Positions 1-6,500 of a stretch of DNA of 16,959 nt are shown here, piece after piece (positions within the stretch are counted from its first letter, which is position 1; the number at the start of each line of letters is the position of its first letter). The translations under genes were made by a program, and so were the position numbers. Under the pieces are notes generated by a model. That model saw nothing but the letters and a program-made list of their open reading frames with translations. It made no database searches and had not been told where the DNA came from. Origin of the DNA: Gammaproteobacteria bacterium (lineage in GTDB: Bacteria > Pseudomonadota > Gammaproteobacteria > Enterobacterales > Kangiellaceae); assembly GCA_013372875.1 (NCBI GenBank), contig JABXIW010000477.1:1-16959 (forward strand), written 5' to 3'.

Positions 1-17
1 ACTCTTACGCTTGGCAT
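1..17 (-). CDS. rpsU: 30S ribosomal protein S21, first codons only (partial)
   Basis: Read on the minus strand, an ATG at 17-15 opens a frame encoding M-P-S-V-R-V before the window ends. This fits the N-terminus of ribosomal protein S21 (MPxxKV/RV...), a small 30S subunit protein involved in start-site selection on mRNA. A strong Shine-Dalgarno AGGTGA (complement of 24-29) sits six bases upstream of the ATG, as expected for a highly translated ribosomal gene. Divergent rpsU-tsaD is a classic gammaproteobacterial arrangement, which adds weight to a call resting on few residues. The rest of the gene lies outside the window. Confidence 0.8.
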
Positions 18-299
18 TAAAAATCACCTAACCTTAAATGTTAAAATAAATAGTTTTAAATCAATAAAATCAATAAGTTACTCTCGATAATCAGGCTGTT
101 CTAGGCACAAAAAGCCCACTCCTGACAACAAGAGGGCGGGAATTTTAGCCATTTTTTGATCAAAAAGCAAAGGATCAATGGCCAAAAGCACCTGAAATTC
201 TTATTAATTTGATAAAAATGCATTATCACGCATAAGACTCGCTAAATCCCTGTATTTTCATTAAAATTTGACTCCTAATTACGGACTCGAACCGCTTAA
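18..299. promoter_or_regulatory. Divergent rpsU/tsaD intergenic region
   Basis: About 280 bases separate the rpsU and tsaD starts, and no ORF worth calling lies inside. The region is AT-rich and must hold the promoter for rpsU (leftward) and probably for tsaD (rightward). A weak rightward candidate is TTGATA at 209-214 with TAAGAC at 233-238 (18-base spacer, poor -10 match). On the minus strand TAAAAT (complement of 142-147) resembles a -10 but lacks a good -35. I cannot choose a start site with confidence. tsaD itself has no convincing Shine-Dalgarno before its ATG. Confidence 0.45.
148..182. repeat. Inverted repeat with embedded 14-bp perfect palindrome
   Basis: GCCATT (148-153) plus GATC (158-161) pair with GATC (173-176) plus AATGGC (177-182). 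This gives ten complementary base pairs interrupted by a four-T bulge, around an 11-base loop. Inside the left arm is a perfect palindrome, TTTTTGATCAAAAA (153-166). The structure lies between rpsU and tsaD and could be an operator or a leader structure. The pairing is visible; any function is inference, and in AT-rich DNA such dyads also arise by chance. Confidence 0.4.
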
Positions 300-1319
300 A
301 TGAAAATCCTAGGTATAGAAACTTCATGTGATGAAACGGGCATCGCGATTTACGACAGCGAGCAGGGCATTATTGCCGATGCGCTTTACTCGCAAATTGA
401 ATTGCATGAAGAATACGGCGGAGTCGTTCCTGAGTTAGCTTCTCGAGACCATGTGCGTAAAGCAATTCCACTTATAAAGCAGGTTTTATCGGAAGCCAAT
501 TGCACTAAAGATGATATTGATGCCATTGCTTATACTAAAGGTCCTGGCTTGATTGGCGCCTTATTTGTTGGCGTTGGTGTAGGACGCAGTTTGGCTTATG
601 CCTGGGATGTTCCCGCGATTGGGGTACATCATATGGAAGGCCATTTATTAGCGCCTTTATTGGAAGATGAAAAACCCGATTATCCCTTTGTAGCACTGCT
701 AGTTTCTGGCGGTCATACTTTACTGGTTGATGTTCAAGATTTAGGTGAATACAAAATCCTTGGAGAGTCGATAGATGATGCAGCCGGTGAAGCCTTTGAT
801 AAAACCGCTAAGATTATGGGTTTAGGCTATCCGGGTGGGCCAGCCATAGCCAAGCTAGCGGAAAAAGGGCGAGCAGGGGTTTATAAGTTACCAAGACCCA
901 TGACCGACCGCCCTGGCTTGGAGTTTAGCTTTTCAGGGTTAAAAACTGCAGTGGCTAATCTTTATATGAAGTCTGATAAATCAGAACAAGCATTAGCGGA
1001 TATCGCATACGCTTTTCAAGAAGCGATAGTGGATACTATATTTATTAAGTGCCGTAGGGCCTTAGAGCAAACTGGCCATAAACGACTGGTGGTCGCCGGC
1101 GGTGTTTCAGCTAACGTTTCTTTACGGGAAAAGCTAACAGAGCTGCTCGAATCCAACGACGGCAAAGCCTATTACCCAAGACTAAAGTTCTGTACCGATA
1201 ATGGCGCTATGATTGCCTACGCTGGTTATGAGCGCTATAAAGCGGCTCAAATTGGTGCTGGTGAATTTGAAGAGCCGGCCATCCGCGCAAAACCTAGATG
1301 GCCGATTGAAGAACTTTAA
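300..1319 (+). CDS. tsaD: tRNA N6-adenosine threonylcarbamoyltransferase TsaD
   Basis: TsaD transfers the threonylcarbamoyl group from threonylcarbamoyl-AMP to A37 of ANN-decoding tRNAs (t6A). It works in the cytoplasm with TsaB and TsaE. The 339 residues match the usual length (about 337 in E. coli). Family marks are the N-terminal [11 protein letters not shown], the metal-binding HMEGH (H111, H115), the nucleotide-binding SGGHT and GEAFDK segments, [21 protein letters not shown], and [13 protein letters not shown] near the C-terminus with the third metal ligand Asp. The ATG start gives the standard N-terminus, although no clear ribosome binding site precedes it. It stands alone on its strand, divergent from rpsU. 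Its stop codon overlaps the stop codon of the convergent gene at 1316-1714. Confidence 0.97.
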   Translation: MKILGIETSCDETGIAIYDSEQGIIADALYSQIELHEEYGGVVPELASRDHVRKAIPLIKQVLSEANCTKDDIDAIAYTKGPGLIGALFVGVGVGRSLAYAWDVPAIGVHHMEGHLLAPLLEDEKPDYPFVALLVSGGHTLLVDVQDLGEYKILGESIDDAAGEAFDKTAKIMGLGYPGGPAIAKLAEKGRAGVYKLPRPMTDRPGLEFSFSGLKTAVANLYMKSDKSEQALADIAYAFQEAIVDTIFIKCRRALEQTGHKRLVVAGGVSANVSLREKLTELLESNDGKAYYPRLKFCTDNGAMIAYAGYERYKAAQIGAGEFEEPAIRAKPRWPIEEL

Positions 1320-1714
1320 TCACTTGATCTTAATTTCAATAATATTAATCCTGTAATAAGCCCTACTAGCATTCCTAAAGCTGCTTTTGTTGCGAATGCA
1401 TTAAAACTGACTCTCCCAGCGAATAATGTAAGCCCACATATCATCCCCATAATTGAACTGGCTAACAATACTTTACTCTTACTTTGGAATTTTTCTGTAA
1501 TCCAATACTCTATTAAGACAGAATAAAGAAAGGATTGAATACCCATAAAGAAATAGGCTACTAAAATCAAACCCAGATAGTTTCTTGGTTTATCTAGCCC
1601 ATAAATTATTGCACCTGGTACAGCTAACAATATAACCCCTATCACTGGCGGTAGTATAGAACCAATAAAAACACGTGCTAGTCGATCTTTTGTAAAAATA
1701 GGCTGATAACTCAT
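1316..1714 (-). CDS. Small integral membrane protein of unknown function
   Basis: This 132-residue protein is not one I recognise. It is strongly hydrophobic, with about four predicted membrane helices: residues roughly 14-38, 46-68, 81-101 and 109-127. The short N-terminus and the C-terminal tail (LKLRSSD) are charged. Hydrophobic stretches alternate with basic residues as in a genuine four-helix inner-membrane protein, which argues against a spurious ORF. It is the last gene of a leftward series, 88 bases after the zinc-ribbon gene, and ends convergently with tsaD, sharing four bases. No clear Shine-Dalgarno is seen before the ATG. It is AT-rich relative to tsaD and is probably an accessory gene. 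Function unknown. Confidence 0.7.
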   Translation of the reverse strand: MSYQPIFTKDRLARVFIGSILPPVIGVILLAVPGAIIYGLDKPRNYLGLILVAYFFMGIQSFLYSVLIEYWITEKFQSKSKVLLASSIMGMICGLTLFAGRVSFNAFATKAALGMLVGLITGLILLKLRSSD

Positions 1715-1802
1715 ATAAATTTCGAGAGGTTAATTAGGTTTTAAATTTGTTTGTTTTTAAGAAATGTATAACATAGGGTAGGAAATTAACAGGACTATTA
1801 TT

Positions 1803-1982
1803 TTACCCCATCCAAAAGCCTTTGCGATGAGATACGCTTAAAGTTTTTGTGCAGTTTGAGCAGAAGTATACGAAACGTTTTCCTAAAGTGGTTTTCACTT
1901 CCTGGTAAGCCAGCTCTGTTAATTTAGCCTCGCAATGTGGGCAAGTAGGATTCAAATCATTTCGCTCGGTTGCTTTTATCAT
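1803..1982 (-). CDS. 59-residue zinc-ribbon protein
   Basis: The minus-strand ATG at 1982-1980 opens a 59-codon frame ending in TAA at 1805-1803, preceded by AGGAAA about four bases upstream. The product has two CxxC knuckles: C14-P-H-C17 and C41-S-N-C44. They are separated by 23 residues containing LAYQEVKTTLGKRFVYF, and a basic tail ends in KGFWMG. This is the pattern of a rubredoxin-like zinc ribbon, with four Cys binding one zinc or iron. Such proteins usually bind nucleic acid or protein, or are regulators; I know no specific function for this one. It lies 59 bases after the end of the MFS exporter gene on the same strand and may share its transcript. The spacing of the Cys pairs and the aromatic residues beside them make chance unlikely. 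Confidence 0.78.
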   Translation of the reverse strand: MIKATERNDLNPTCPHCEAKLTELAYQEVKTTLGKRFVYFCSNCTKTLSVSHRKGFWMG

Positions 1983-2041
1983 GGTATTTCCTTTGTTTTA
2001 GTCTTATTAATATAACGTAGAATTGATAAAAATATTCCCTG

Positions 2042-3226
2042 TTATTCTGTAAATCTAGCACCTAGTAACTGAGCCACCACAACTCCAAGGAGCGATATGA
2101 ACATTAATATCGCTAAATTTAGTGGTGTTCCATCATAGAGTAAGCCTAATAAAACTCCGGCAAAGGCTCCACTACCAAAGCGAAGCGTCCCAATAACCGC
2201 CGTAGCTGTGCCTGATTGTTCTGGGAACTGAGTTAATATTAATGCGTCGGAATTAACGGTGACTAAAGCTAATCCGCCAATTAATGGGAATAGGCTGGCT
2301 ACCGTATAATACAGCGATAAATCAAGTTTAGTGACTAGCAGTAATAAGCCTGCGCTGATCAGTCCAATCGTCATGCCGACATACAGCATAAATTTAGAGC
2401 CTTTTTTTACAACCAATCGGGTATTGATAATGTTAGCGGTAAATAAAGCAAGAACATTGATGCCAAACAAAATACTAAAGTAGGTCTCGCTAACCTTAAA
2501 ATATTCGATATAAACAAAAGCAATCGCCGTGATATAGCAGAAGAAAGCGAATGAGCCCAACATTGAACTGGTGATGTTAACTAATGATTTTTTGGTTCCA
2601 AAGACTAATTTGTAGTTACTGAAAAACTCATGAAACCAATTGCGGTCACTTTTCGAAGGAATACTTTGCGGCAGTTTCCATATCACTAAAGTTAAAATTA
2701 GAACTGCATATCCAGCAAGGGTATAAAAGATTGTTTGCCAAACGGAAATTTCGAGAATCAAGCTGCCAATCGCAGGAGCAATCAATGGCGCTATCATCAT
2801 AATCATACTGACGTAGGACAAGCCTTTAGAAGTATGCTCGCCATAGAGATCGCGAATAATCCCTGCTACCACCACCGTAGCACCACTGCCGAAAAGGGCT
2901 TGGGTAAATCGAAGCCCAAGAAAATAGTCAGCTTGATTGGTTATAGCTAACAATAACGAACAAATAATAAATCCTATCAAGCCTGTAATAGCAACTTTAC
3001 GTCGTCCAATACGGTCTGCCATTGGGCCGAAGACTAGCATGCCGAATGCATAACCCGCTAAATAGAGGCTTAGGGAAACTTGGATTGCGCTATTGCTACT
3101 GGCCAAATCTTTAGCAATAGTCGGCATTGCAGGTAAATACATATCAATCGCCAATGGCGTGATCGCCACCATTGACGCTAATAAAGGCAATAGGCGGAGA
3201 GGATTCTTGCGATAATCGCTATTCAT
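2042..3226 (-). CDS. Bcr/CflA-family MFS multidrug exporter
   Basis: This 394-residue inner-membrane transporter of the DHA1 drug:H+ antiporter group has about 12 hydrophobic helices. Near the N-terminus it carries the Bcr/CflA signature DMYLPAMP (about residues 28-35). The MFS motif A, GPMADRIGRRKV, follows in the loop after helix 2. Relatives export bicyclomycin, chloramphenicol, sulfonamides or small metabolites using the proton gradient. It starts 14 bases after the stop of the sulfotransferase-like gene on the same strand. It is therefore probably co-transcribed with the aminotransferase/sulfotransferase pair and may export a related compound; that link is inference. No strong Shine-Dalgarno is visible before the ATG. 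The substrate cannot be told from sequence. Confidence 0.88.
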   Translation of the reverse strand: MNSDYRKNPLRLLPLLASMVAITPLAIDMYLPAMPTIAKDLASSNSAIQVSLSLYLAGYAFGMLVFGPMADRIGRRKVAITGLIGFIICSLLLAITNQADYFLGLRFTQALFGSGATVVVAGIIRDLYGEHTSKGLSYVSMIMMIAPLIAPAIGSLILEISVWQTIFYTLAGYAVLILTLVIWKLPQSIPSKSDRNWFHEFFSNYKLVFGTKKSLVNITSSMLGSFAFFCYITAIAFVYIEYFKVSETYFSILFGINVLALFTANIINTRLVVKKGSKFMLYVGMTIGLISAGLLLLVTKLDLSLYYTVASLFPLIGGLALVTVNSDALILTQFPEQSGTATAVIGTLRFGSGAFAGVLLGLLYDGTPLNLAILMFISLLGVVVAQLLGARFTE

Positions 3227-3240
3227 GGTAGTTCAGCTTT

Positions 3241-3960
3241 TTAGTCAATGGCATATTGGATGAGCTCTTGGTAATAATCGTTACACTCATCGGCAATTTC
3301 TTGTTGCTCTTTGTTTAACTCAATATTTCTTTCAACGAATGGTTGGAAGCATGTGGATTTCTCCACATTAGCGTACCAGTAAGGCGCCCAAACGCCATCG
3401 CTACCTCGCTTACCCTCAGGCCATTGCAGCATCTCCTCATAAAAAGGAATGTCTAAGTGCTGACAAATAGCTTCTTGATGCGATCTAGGGTTTTGCAAAA
3501 AACGATGTGAATCAATTACCAGTGGTGCTTCACCATTTTTATCTTTTAGATAATTAAACAGCTTTACTTGTTGTCGAAAGCCTAAATCATCAGCAACAAC
3601 TTCTTCACGAGCTTTTGAATAGGATGCGACTACATATTTTGGGTCACGAATTAAGAAGCAGTTAGTCAATTTATCAAGCCAACCCAATTCAACTTCATCA
3701 AGTAGGTGATGACTCATATGCTTTTGATAATAAATATCAGCATCATCAAACGGCTCAGTTAATTCCGTAGCCACCGTTTTCCAATCGTTAGGCTGTGAAA
3801 CTAACACTTCATCATTACCAGGATGAACTATGCCGGTGGTTTTGAGGTAATAAGCATATAAAGGCTCATCCACCACTTTAGTATCGGGACGATTTTCCCA
3901 TGAACGCATCATGGCGGTAGAAATATTGCGTGGCCCCGACCACATGGCGATGGCTTTCAT
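3241..3960 (-). CDS. Sulfotransferase-like P-loop protein paired with aminotransferase
   Basis: This 239-residue cytoplasmic protein resembles the sulfotransferase fold. The N-terminal WSGPRNIST (residues 7-15) sits where these enzymes bind the 5'-phosphosulfate of PAPS. IRDPKYVVASY (104-114, with R105 and S113) corresponds to the 3'-phosphate-binding segment. A conserved-looking VVDEPLYAYYLKTTG (29-43) and GVWAPYWY segment near the C-terminus match the N-terminal half of plant 'branched-chain-amino-acid aminotransferase-like' proteins as I remember them. Its ATG overlaps the TAA of the aminotransferase gene (TAATG), so the two are probably translationally coupled. Known sulfotransferases move a sulfuryl group from PAPS to an acceptor. 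Activity and acceptor here are unknown, and a nucleotide-binding role without sulfotransfer is possible. Confidence 0.8.
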   Translation of the reverse strand: MKAIAMWSGPRNISTAMMRSWENRPDTKVVDEPLYAYYLKTTGIVHPGNDEVLVSQPNDWKTVATELTEPFDDADIYYQKHMSHHLLDEVELGWLDKLTNCFLIRDPKYVVASYSKAREEVVADDLGFRQQVKLFNYLKDKNGEAPLVIDSHRFLQNPRSHQEAICQHLDIPFYEEMLQWPEGKRGSDGVWAPYWYANVEKSTCFQPFVERNIELNKEQQEIADECNDYYQELIQYAID

Positions 3961-4871
3961 TATTGGTATTCCTTTTCGACAAGCGCTTTATACAAGCCTT
4001 GTAATTTATTTATCATGGGATTATCACCCTTAGTTCCAATTTCACGCCCATCAACTTCATTGACCGGCGTTAACCCAGCAAAGGTTCCAGTTACAAAGGC
4101 TTCATCGGCTCCATATACTTCGGTCAGTGTGAAGTTCTTTTCAAATACAGGGATATCGTTTTCGCGACAAAGCCTAATAACATTTTGTCTAGTAATGCCG
4201 CCCAAGCAATAGTCGCCAGTAGATGTCCAGACTTCACCTTTTCTAACAATAAAGAAGTGAGTCGAGTTGCAGGTTGAGACAAAACCATGAGGGTCGAGCA
4301 TCAGTGCTTCGTCTGCACCGGCTTTAGTAGCTTGGATACAGGCGGTAATGCAATTGAGCTTTGAATGGCTATTCAGTTTTTGATCTTGTACATCAGGGAA
4401 ACCTCGGCGAACATGAACAGTAAATAATGAAATACCATTATTGACGACATTCGGGTCAGGATTTTTATATTCAGGAATAATTACAATGGTTGCGGAGCTA
4501 ATGGTTACCCTTGGATCTTGATAGGGTGTTGATTTCACTCCTCGAGTAACCATTAAGCGGATATGCACATCAGTGCTCATATCATTCGCTTTTAAGGTGT
4601 CGTAAATGCGTTGAACAAGTTCTTCGCGACTAATACCAACATCCATATCAATGGCTTTAGCACCCTGATAGAGCCTATCCATATGCTCATCAATAAAAGC
4701 GATGACGCCATTATGAAGTCGCAGCCCTTCCCACACTCCATCACCTAAAATAAAGCCACTATCAAATACGGATATTTTGGCTTCTGCCCGTGGAAACAGC
4801 TCATCATTGATATTGATTAAAATCGATTCGTTACGGGGATCTTTTTGATAATCGTGAGTGCCTTTTGCCAT
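3960..4871 (-). CDS. Class-IV (BCAT/D-amino-acid type) aminotransferase, unusual active site
   Basis: This 303-residue PLP enzyme has fold type IV. Visible marks are SVFDSGFILGDGVWEGLR (34-51), HIRLMVTRG (103-111), the probable Schiff-base lysine K165 in DQKLNSHSKLN, LGGITRQNVIRL (223-234) and TGTFAGLTPVNEVDG (261-275). Family members transaminate branched-chain or D-amino acids, or lyse aminodeoxychorismate. The Glu that normally contacts the PLP ring nitrogen (the E of SEG or TEG motifs) is Thr here (T200 in FVSTCNSTHFF), so the chemistry may differ. K171 is an alternative lysine, but K165 has the same spacing to the motif as in plant homologues. A good Shine-Dalgarno (AGAGGA, complement of 4878-4883) precedes the ATG by six bases. 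The upstream gene ends 12 bases before the start. Confidence 0.87.
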   Translation of the reverse strand: MAKGTHDYQKDPRNESILININDELFPRAEAKISVFDSGFILGDGVWEGLRLHNGVIAFIDEHMDRLYQGAKAIDMDVGISREELVQRIYDTLKANDMSTDVHIRLMVTRGVKSTPYQDPRVTISSATIVIIPEYKNPDPNVVNNGISLFTVHVRRGFPDVQDQKLNSHSKLNCITACIQATKAGADEALMLDPHGFVSTCNSTHFFIVRKGEVWTSTGDYCLGGITRQNVIRLCRENDIPVFEKNFTLTEVYGADEAFVTGTFAGLTPVNEVDGREIGTKGDNPMINKLQGLYKALVEKEYQ

Positions 4872-4883
4872 GGTTAATCCTCT

Positions 4884-5381
4884 TTATTTACATTCATTAA
4901 AAACGAGCTCCATTAATTTTATATGATGAAGATCCTCGGCATTATCTTCATCCTCATCTTGCCATTCAAAATAAGGGTCTATTCCCTTGCTATAAAAGAA
5001 ATCGCCGCCATCAAAAGACATTTGATAACACACAGTGAGTATATTGTCTGCGATTAAACTATAAACGGGTTCATTTGCAGCATCGTTATCGGTGACGACA
5101 CCTAATGATTTAAACTTTGGCAGTTGTTCTTTAACAAACTCTCTTAGTGACTTCTCGTGAGTTATTTTATTTTTAAAAATTGAAACATCGAAATAATGAT
5201 AAATCATTCCGTTATTAATAATAGTGGTGTTAGGGTTTTTAATGTCTTTAATCTCAGATTGGAACTGGTACTTGTCTAAAGCTGTAATTGGTTCGCCTCT
5301 TATCCACACAGATACTTCGTTGGCGGCTAAAGTGCCTGCATAAAATAGGGTAATAAGCGTTATAGTAATTATAGTTTTCAA
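4884..5381 (-). CDS. Secreted protein of unknown function, TTG start
   Basis: This 165-residue protein has a clear signal peptide: basic MKT, a hydrophobic run to about residue 18, and likely cleavage after TLA-A or nearby. It is therefore probably periplasmic or exported. The mature part is charged, with an acidic stretch (DEDEDNAED, around residues 142-150) and two Cys, one in TVCYQMSF and one three residues from the end. I recognise no family. The start is TTG (5381-5379) and overlaps the plsY stop as TTGA, with AGAGAG just upstream. No ATG lies near enough to keep the signal peptide, so TTG is the best start. Coupling to plsY translation is likely. Function unknown. Confidence 0.72.
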   Translation of the reverse strand: MKTIITITLITLFYAGTLAANEVSVWIRGEPITALDKYQFQSEIKDIKNPNTTIINNGMIYHYFDVSIFKNKITHEKSLREFVKEQLPKFKSLGVVTDNDAANEPVYSLIADNILTVCYQMSFDGGDFFYSKGIDPYFEWQDEDEDNAEDLHHIKLMELVFNECK

Positions 5382-5977
5382 GATGCTCTCTTTTTATCAG
5401 TGAGTTTTCTTTCGGTTCCTTTCCACAAATTTTTGATATTGGTTCTATGCCGCCAAATTAGGATTAACGACATGGCAAACAGTGGGAAAAAGTATTTTTT
5501 ATCGATATAAAAACCAAAAGCGGAAACGGCCGCGCTGGTGAGCAGTGACGCTAAAGACGAGTAACGGGTAAAAAAGGCGGTAATGAGCCAAGTAGTAAGC
5601 CCATACAACAGTAGAGCAGGCGACAGTGCGACTAGTACGCCGAAATAGGTAGCCATGCCTTTGCCGCCTTTAAAGTTGAAATAAAGCGGGTATAAATGGC
5701 CAATAAAAGCCATAAAGCCCACCCAGCCTAAATTTCGGTTGTGCAGTTCTAGTGCATAGCCAATCAGGATTGGAATGACGGCTTTTAAAACATCGCCAAA
5801 TAGCGTGAATAAGGCCGCTTTTTTGCCACCAAGACGTAAGACATTGGTGGCGCCAGGATTATTTGAACCAAAATCCCGCGGATCGGGCAGATTCATGATG
5901 CGACAGACGATCACCGCGCTGGAAATTGAGCCAGTTAAATAGGCCAAGATCCACAAAGCGACTATGGACATATCCAT
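5378..5977 (-). CDS. plsY: Acyl-phosphate glycerol-3-phosphate acyltransferase PlsY
   Basis: PlsY is an inner-membrane enzyme that moves an acyl group from acyl-phosphate (made by PlsX) to glycerol-3-phosphate, the first step of phospholipid synthesis. The 199 residues hold about five helices and the family motifs. Motif 1 runs through GSISSAVIVCRI and DPRDFGSNNPGATNVLR. HLYPLYFNFKGGKGMAT is the glycine-rich motif, and a basic tail follows. The first ATG is at 5977; a second in-frame ATG two codons later (5971) is equally possible, because MSIVALW resembles other PlsY N-termini. It is divergent from folB, as in E. coli, and heads the leftward gene train. No clear promoter can be fixed, but TTGTTA/TATAGC on the minus strand (complements of 6070-6075 and 6048-6053, 16-base spacer) is a weak candidate. 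Confidence 0.95.
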   Translation of the reverse strand: MDMSIVALWILAYLTGSISSAVIVCRIMNLPDPRDFGSNNPGATNVLRLGGKKAALFTLFGDVLKAVIPILIGYALELHNRNLGWVGFMAFIGHLYPLYFNFKGGKGMATYFGVLVALSPALLLYGLTTWLITAFFTRYSSLASLLTSAAVSAFGFYIDKKYFFPLFAMSLILIWRHRTNIKNLWKGTERKLTDKKRAS

Positions 5978-6038
5978 AGCTATTGATAACCCTTTGCGCT
6001 AGCTTTGATGATTATGGTAAGAGGTTTACTCATTTATC

Positions 6039-6094
6039 TAGCAAATCTGCTATAAATCTTTAAGCCTTTATAACAAATCTGACTAAATTTGCTA
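6039..6094. repeat. Paired inverted and direct repeats in plsY/folB intergenic region
   Basis: TAGCAAAT (6039-6046) is repeated in inverted form as ATTTGCTA (6087-6094). CAAATCTG occurs twice in direct orientation, at 6042-6049 and 6074-6081, exactly 32 bases apart or about three helical turns. The repeats flank the candidate -10 at 6051. They could be binding sites for a regulator acting on the divergent plsY and folB promoters. The repeats are visible; the role is inference. Confidence 0.35.
6048..6056 (+). promoter_or_regulatory. Candidate extended -10 promoter for the folB operon
   Basis: TGC followed by TATAAA (TATAAA at 6051-6056) matches an extended -10 element (TGnTATAAT, five of six in the hexamer). 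No good -35 lies at the normal distance; TTTACT (6025-6030) is 20 bases away. Transcription would begin near 6063, upstream of both possible folB starts. TATCCT at 6093-6098 is a weaker alternative -10. Confidence 0.4.
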
Positions 6095-6143
6095 TCCTAT
6101 GGGTCAAGAAAATCACAATAATTATGAGAAGTGCGTGCAAAGC

Positions 6144-6500
6144 ATGGATATTACTTTTATAGAAGATTTAAAAGTCGATACGGTCATTGGGATCTACGAT
6201 TGGGAACGACAAATTCGTCAAACCATCAGTATCGATTTGGAAATGGGCTGCGATATCAGCAAAGCGGCTAGTGAAGATACGATTGACTATTGTTTGGATT
6301 ACAAGTCAGTGGCAAAGCGTATTATCAATTTTGTGGAAGCTGCCGAATATCAAACGGTGGAAACTTTGGCTGAGAAAATTGCCTCAATTGTGCGTGAAGA
6401 ATTTAATGTGCCTTGGCTGCGATTAAAAGTTAGCAAGCCAGGTGCGGTGCGCGGTTCGAAAAATGTCGGTGTTTTGATAGAACGCGGTAGCAAGTCTTAA
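6144..6500 (+). CDS. folB: Dihydroneopterin aldolase FolB
   Basis: FolB splits 7,8-dihydroneopterin to 6-hydroxymethyl-7,8-dihydropterin and glycolaldehyde in folate synthesis. It acts in the cytoplasm as an octamer. The sequence follows the family: MDITFIEDLKVDTVIGIYDWERQ at the N-terminus (with the conserved Glu), LDYKSVAKRI with the active-site Tyr, AEYQTVETLAEKI, and KVSKPGAV with the catalytic Lys. I chose the ATG at 6144 (118 residues) because FolB proteins begin right at this MDI segment and are about 118-122 long. An in-frame ATG at 6099 would add 15 atypical polar residues. Neither start has a good ribosome site. The stop overlaps the folK start (TAATG). FolB-specific residues (VDTVIGIYDWER) argue against the paralogue FolX. 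Confidence 0.94.
   Translation: MDITFIEDLKVDTVIGIYDWERQIRQTISIDLEMGCDISKAASEDTIDYCLDYKSVAKRIINFVEAAEYQTVETLAEKIASIVREEFNVPWLRLKVSKPGAVRGSKNVGVLIERGSKS

Noticed and set aside
142..166. Palindrome with T-run as a rightward terminator
   Set aside because: Nothing is transcribed rightwards before it in the window, and the stem is AT-only around GATC, too weak for an intrinsic terminator.
209..238. TTGATA/TAAGAC as the tsaD promoter
   Set aside because: The -10 matches only three of six bases and the region is AT-rich, so chance matches are common; mentioned only as a weak candidate.
6099..6143. N-terminal extension of folB from the ATG at 6099
   Set aside because: Adds 15 polar residues absent from FolB proteins, and the ATG lies next to a possible -10 (TATCCT). 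The ATG at 6144 gives the usual N-terminus.
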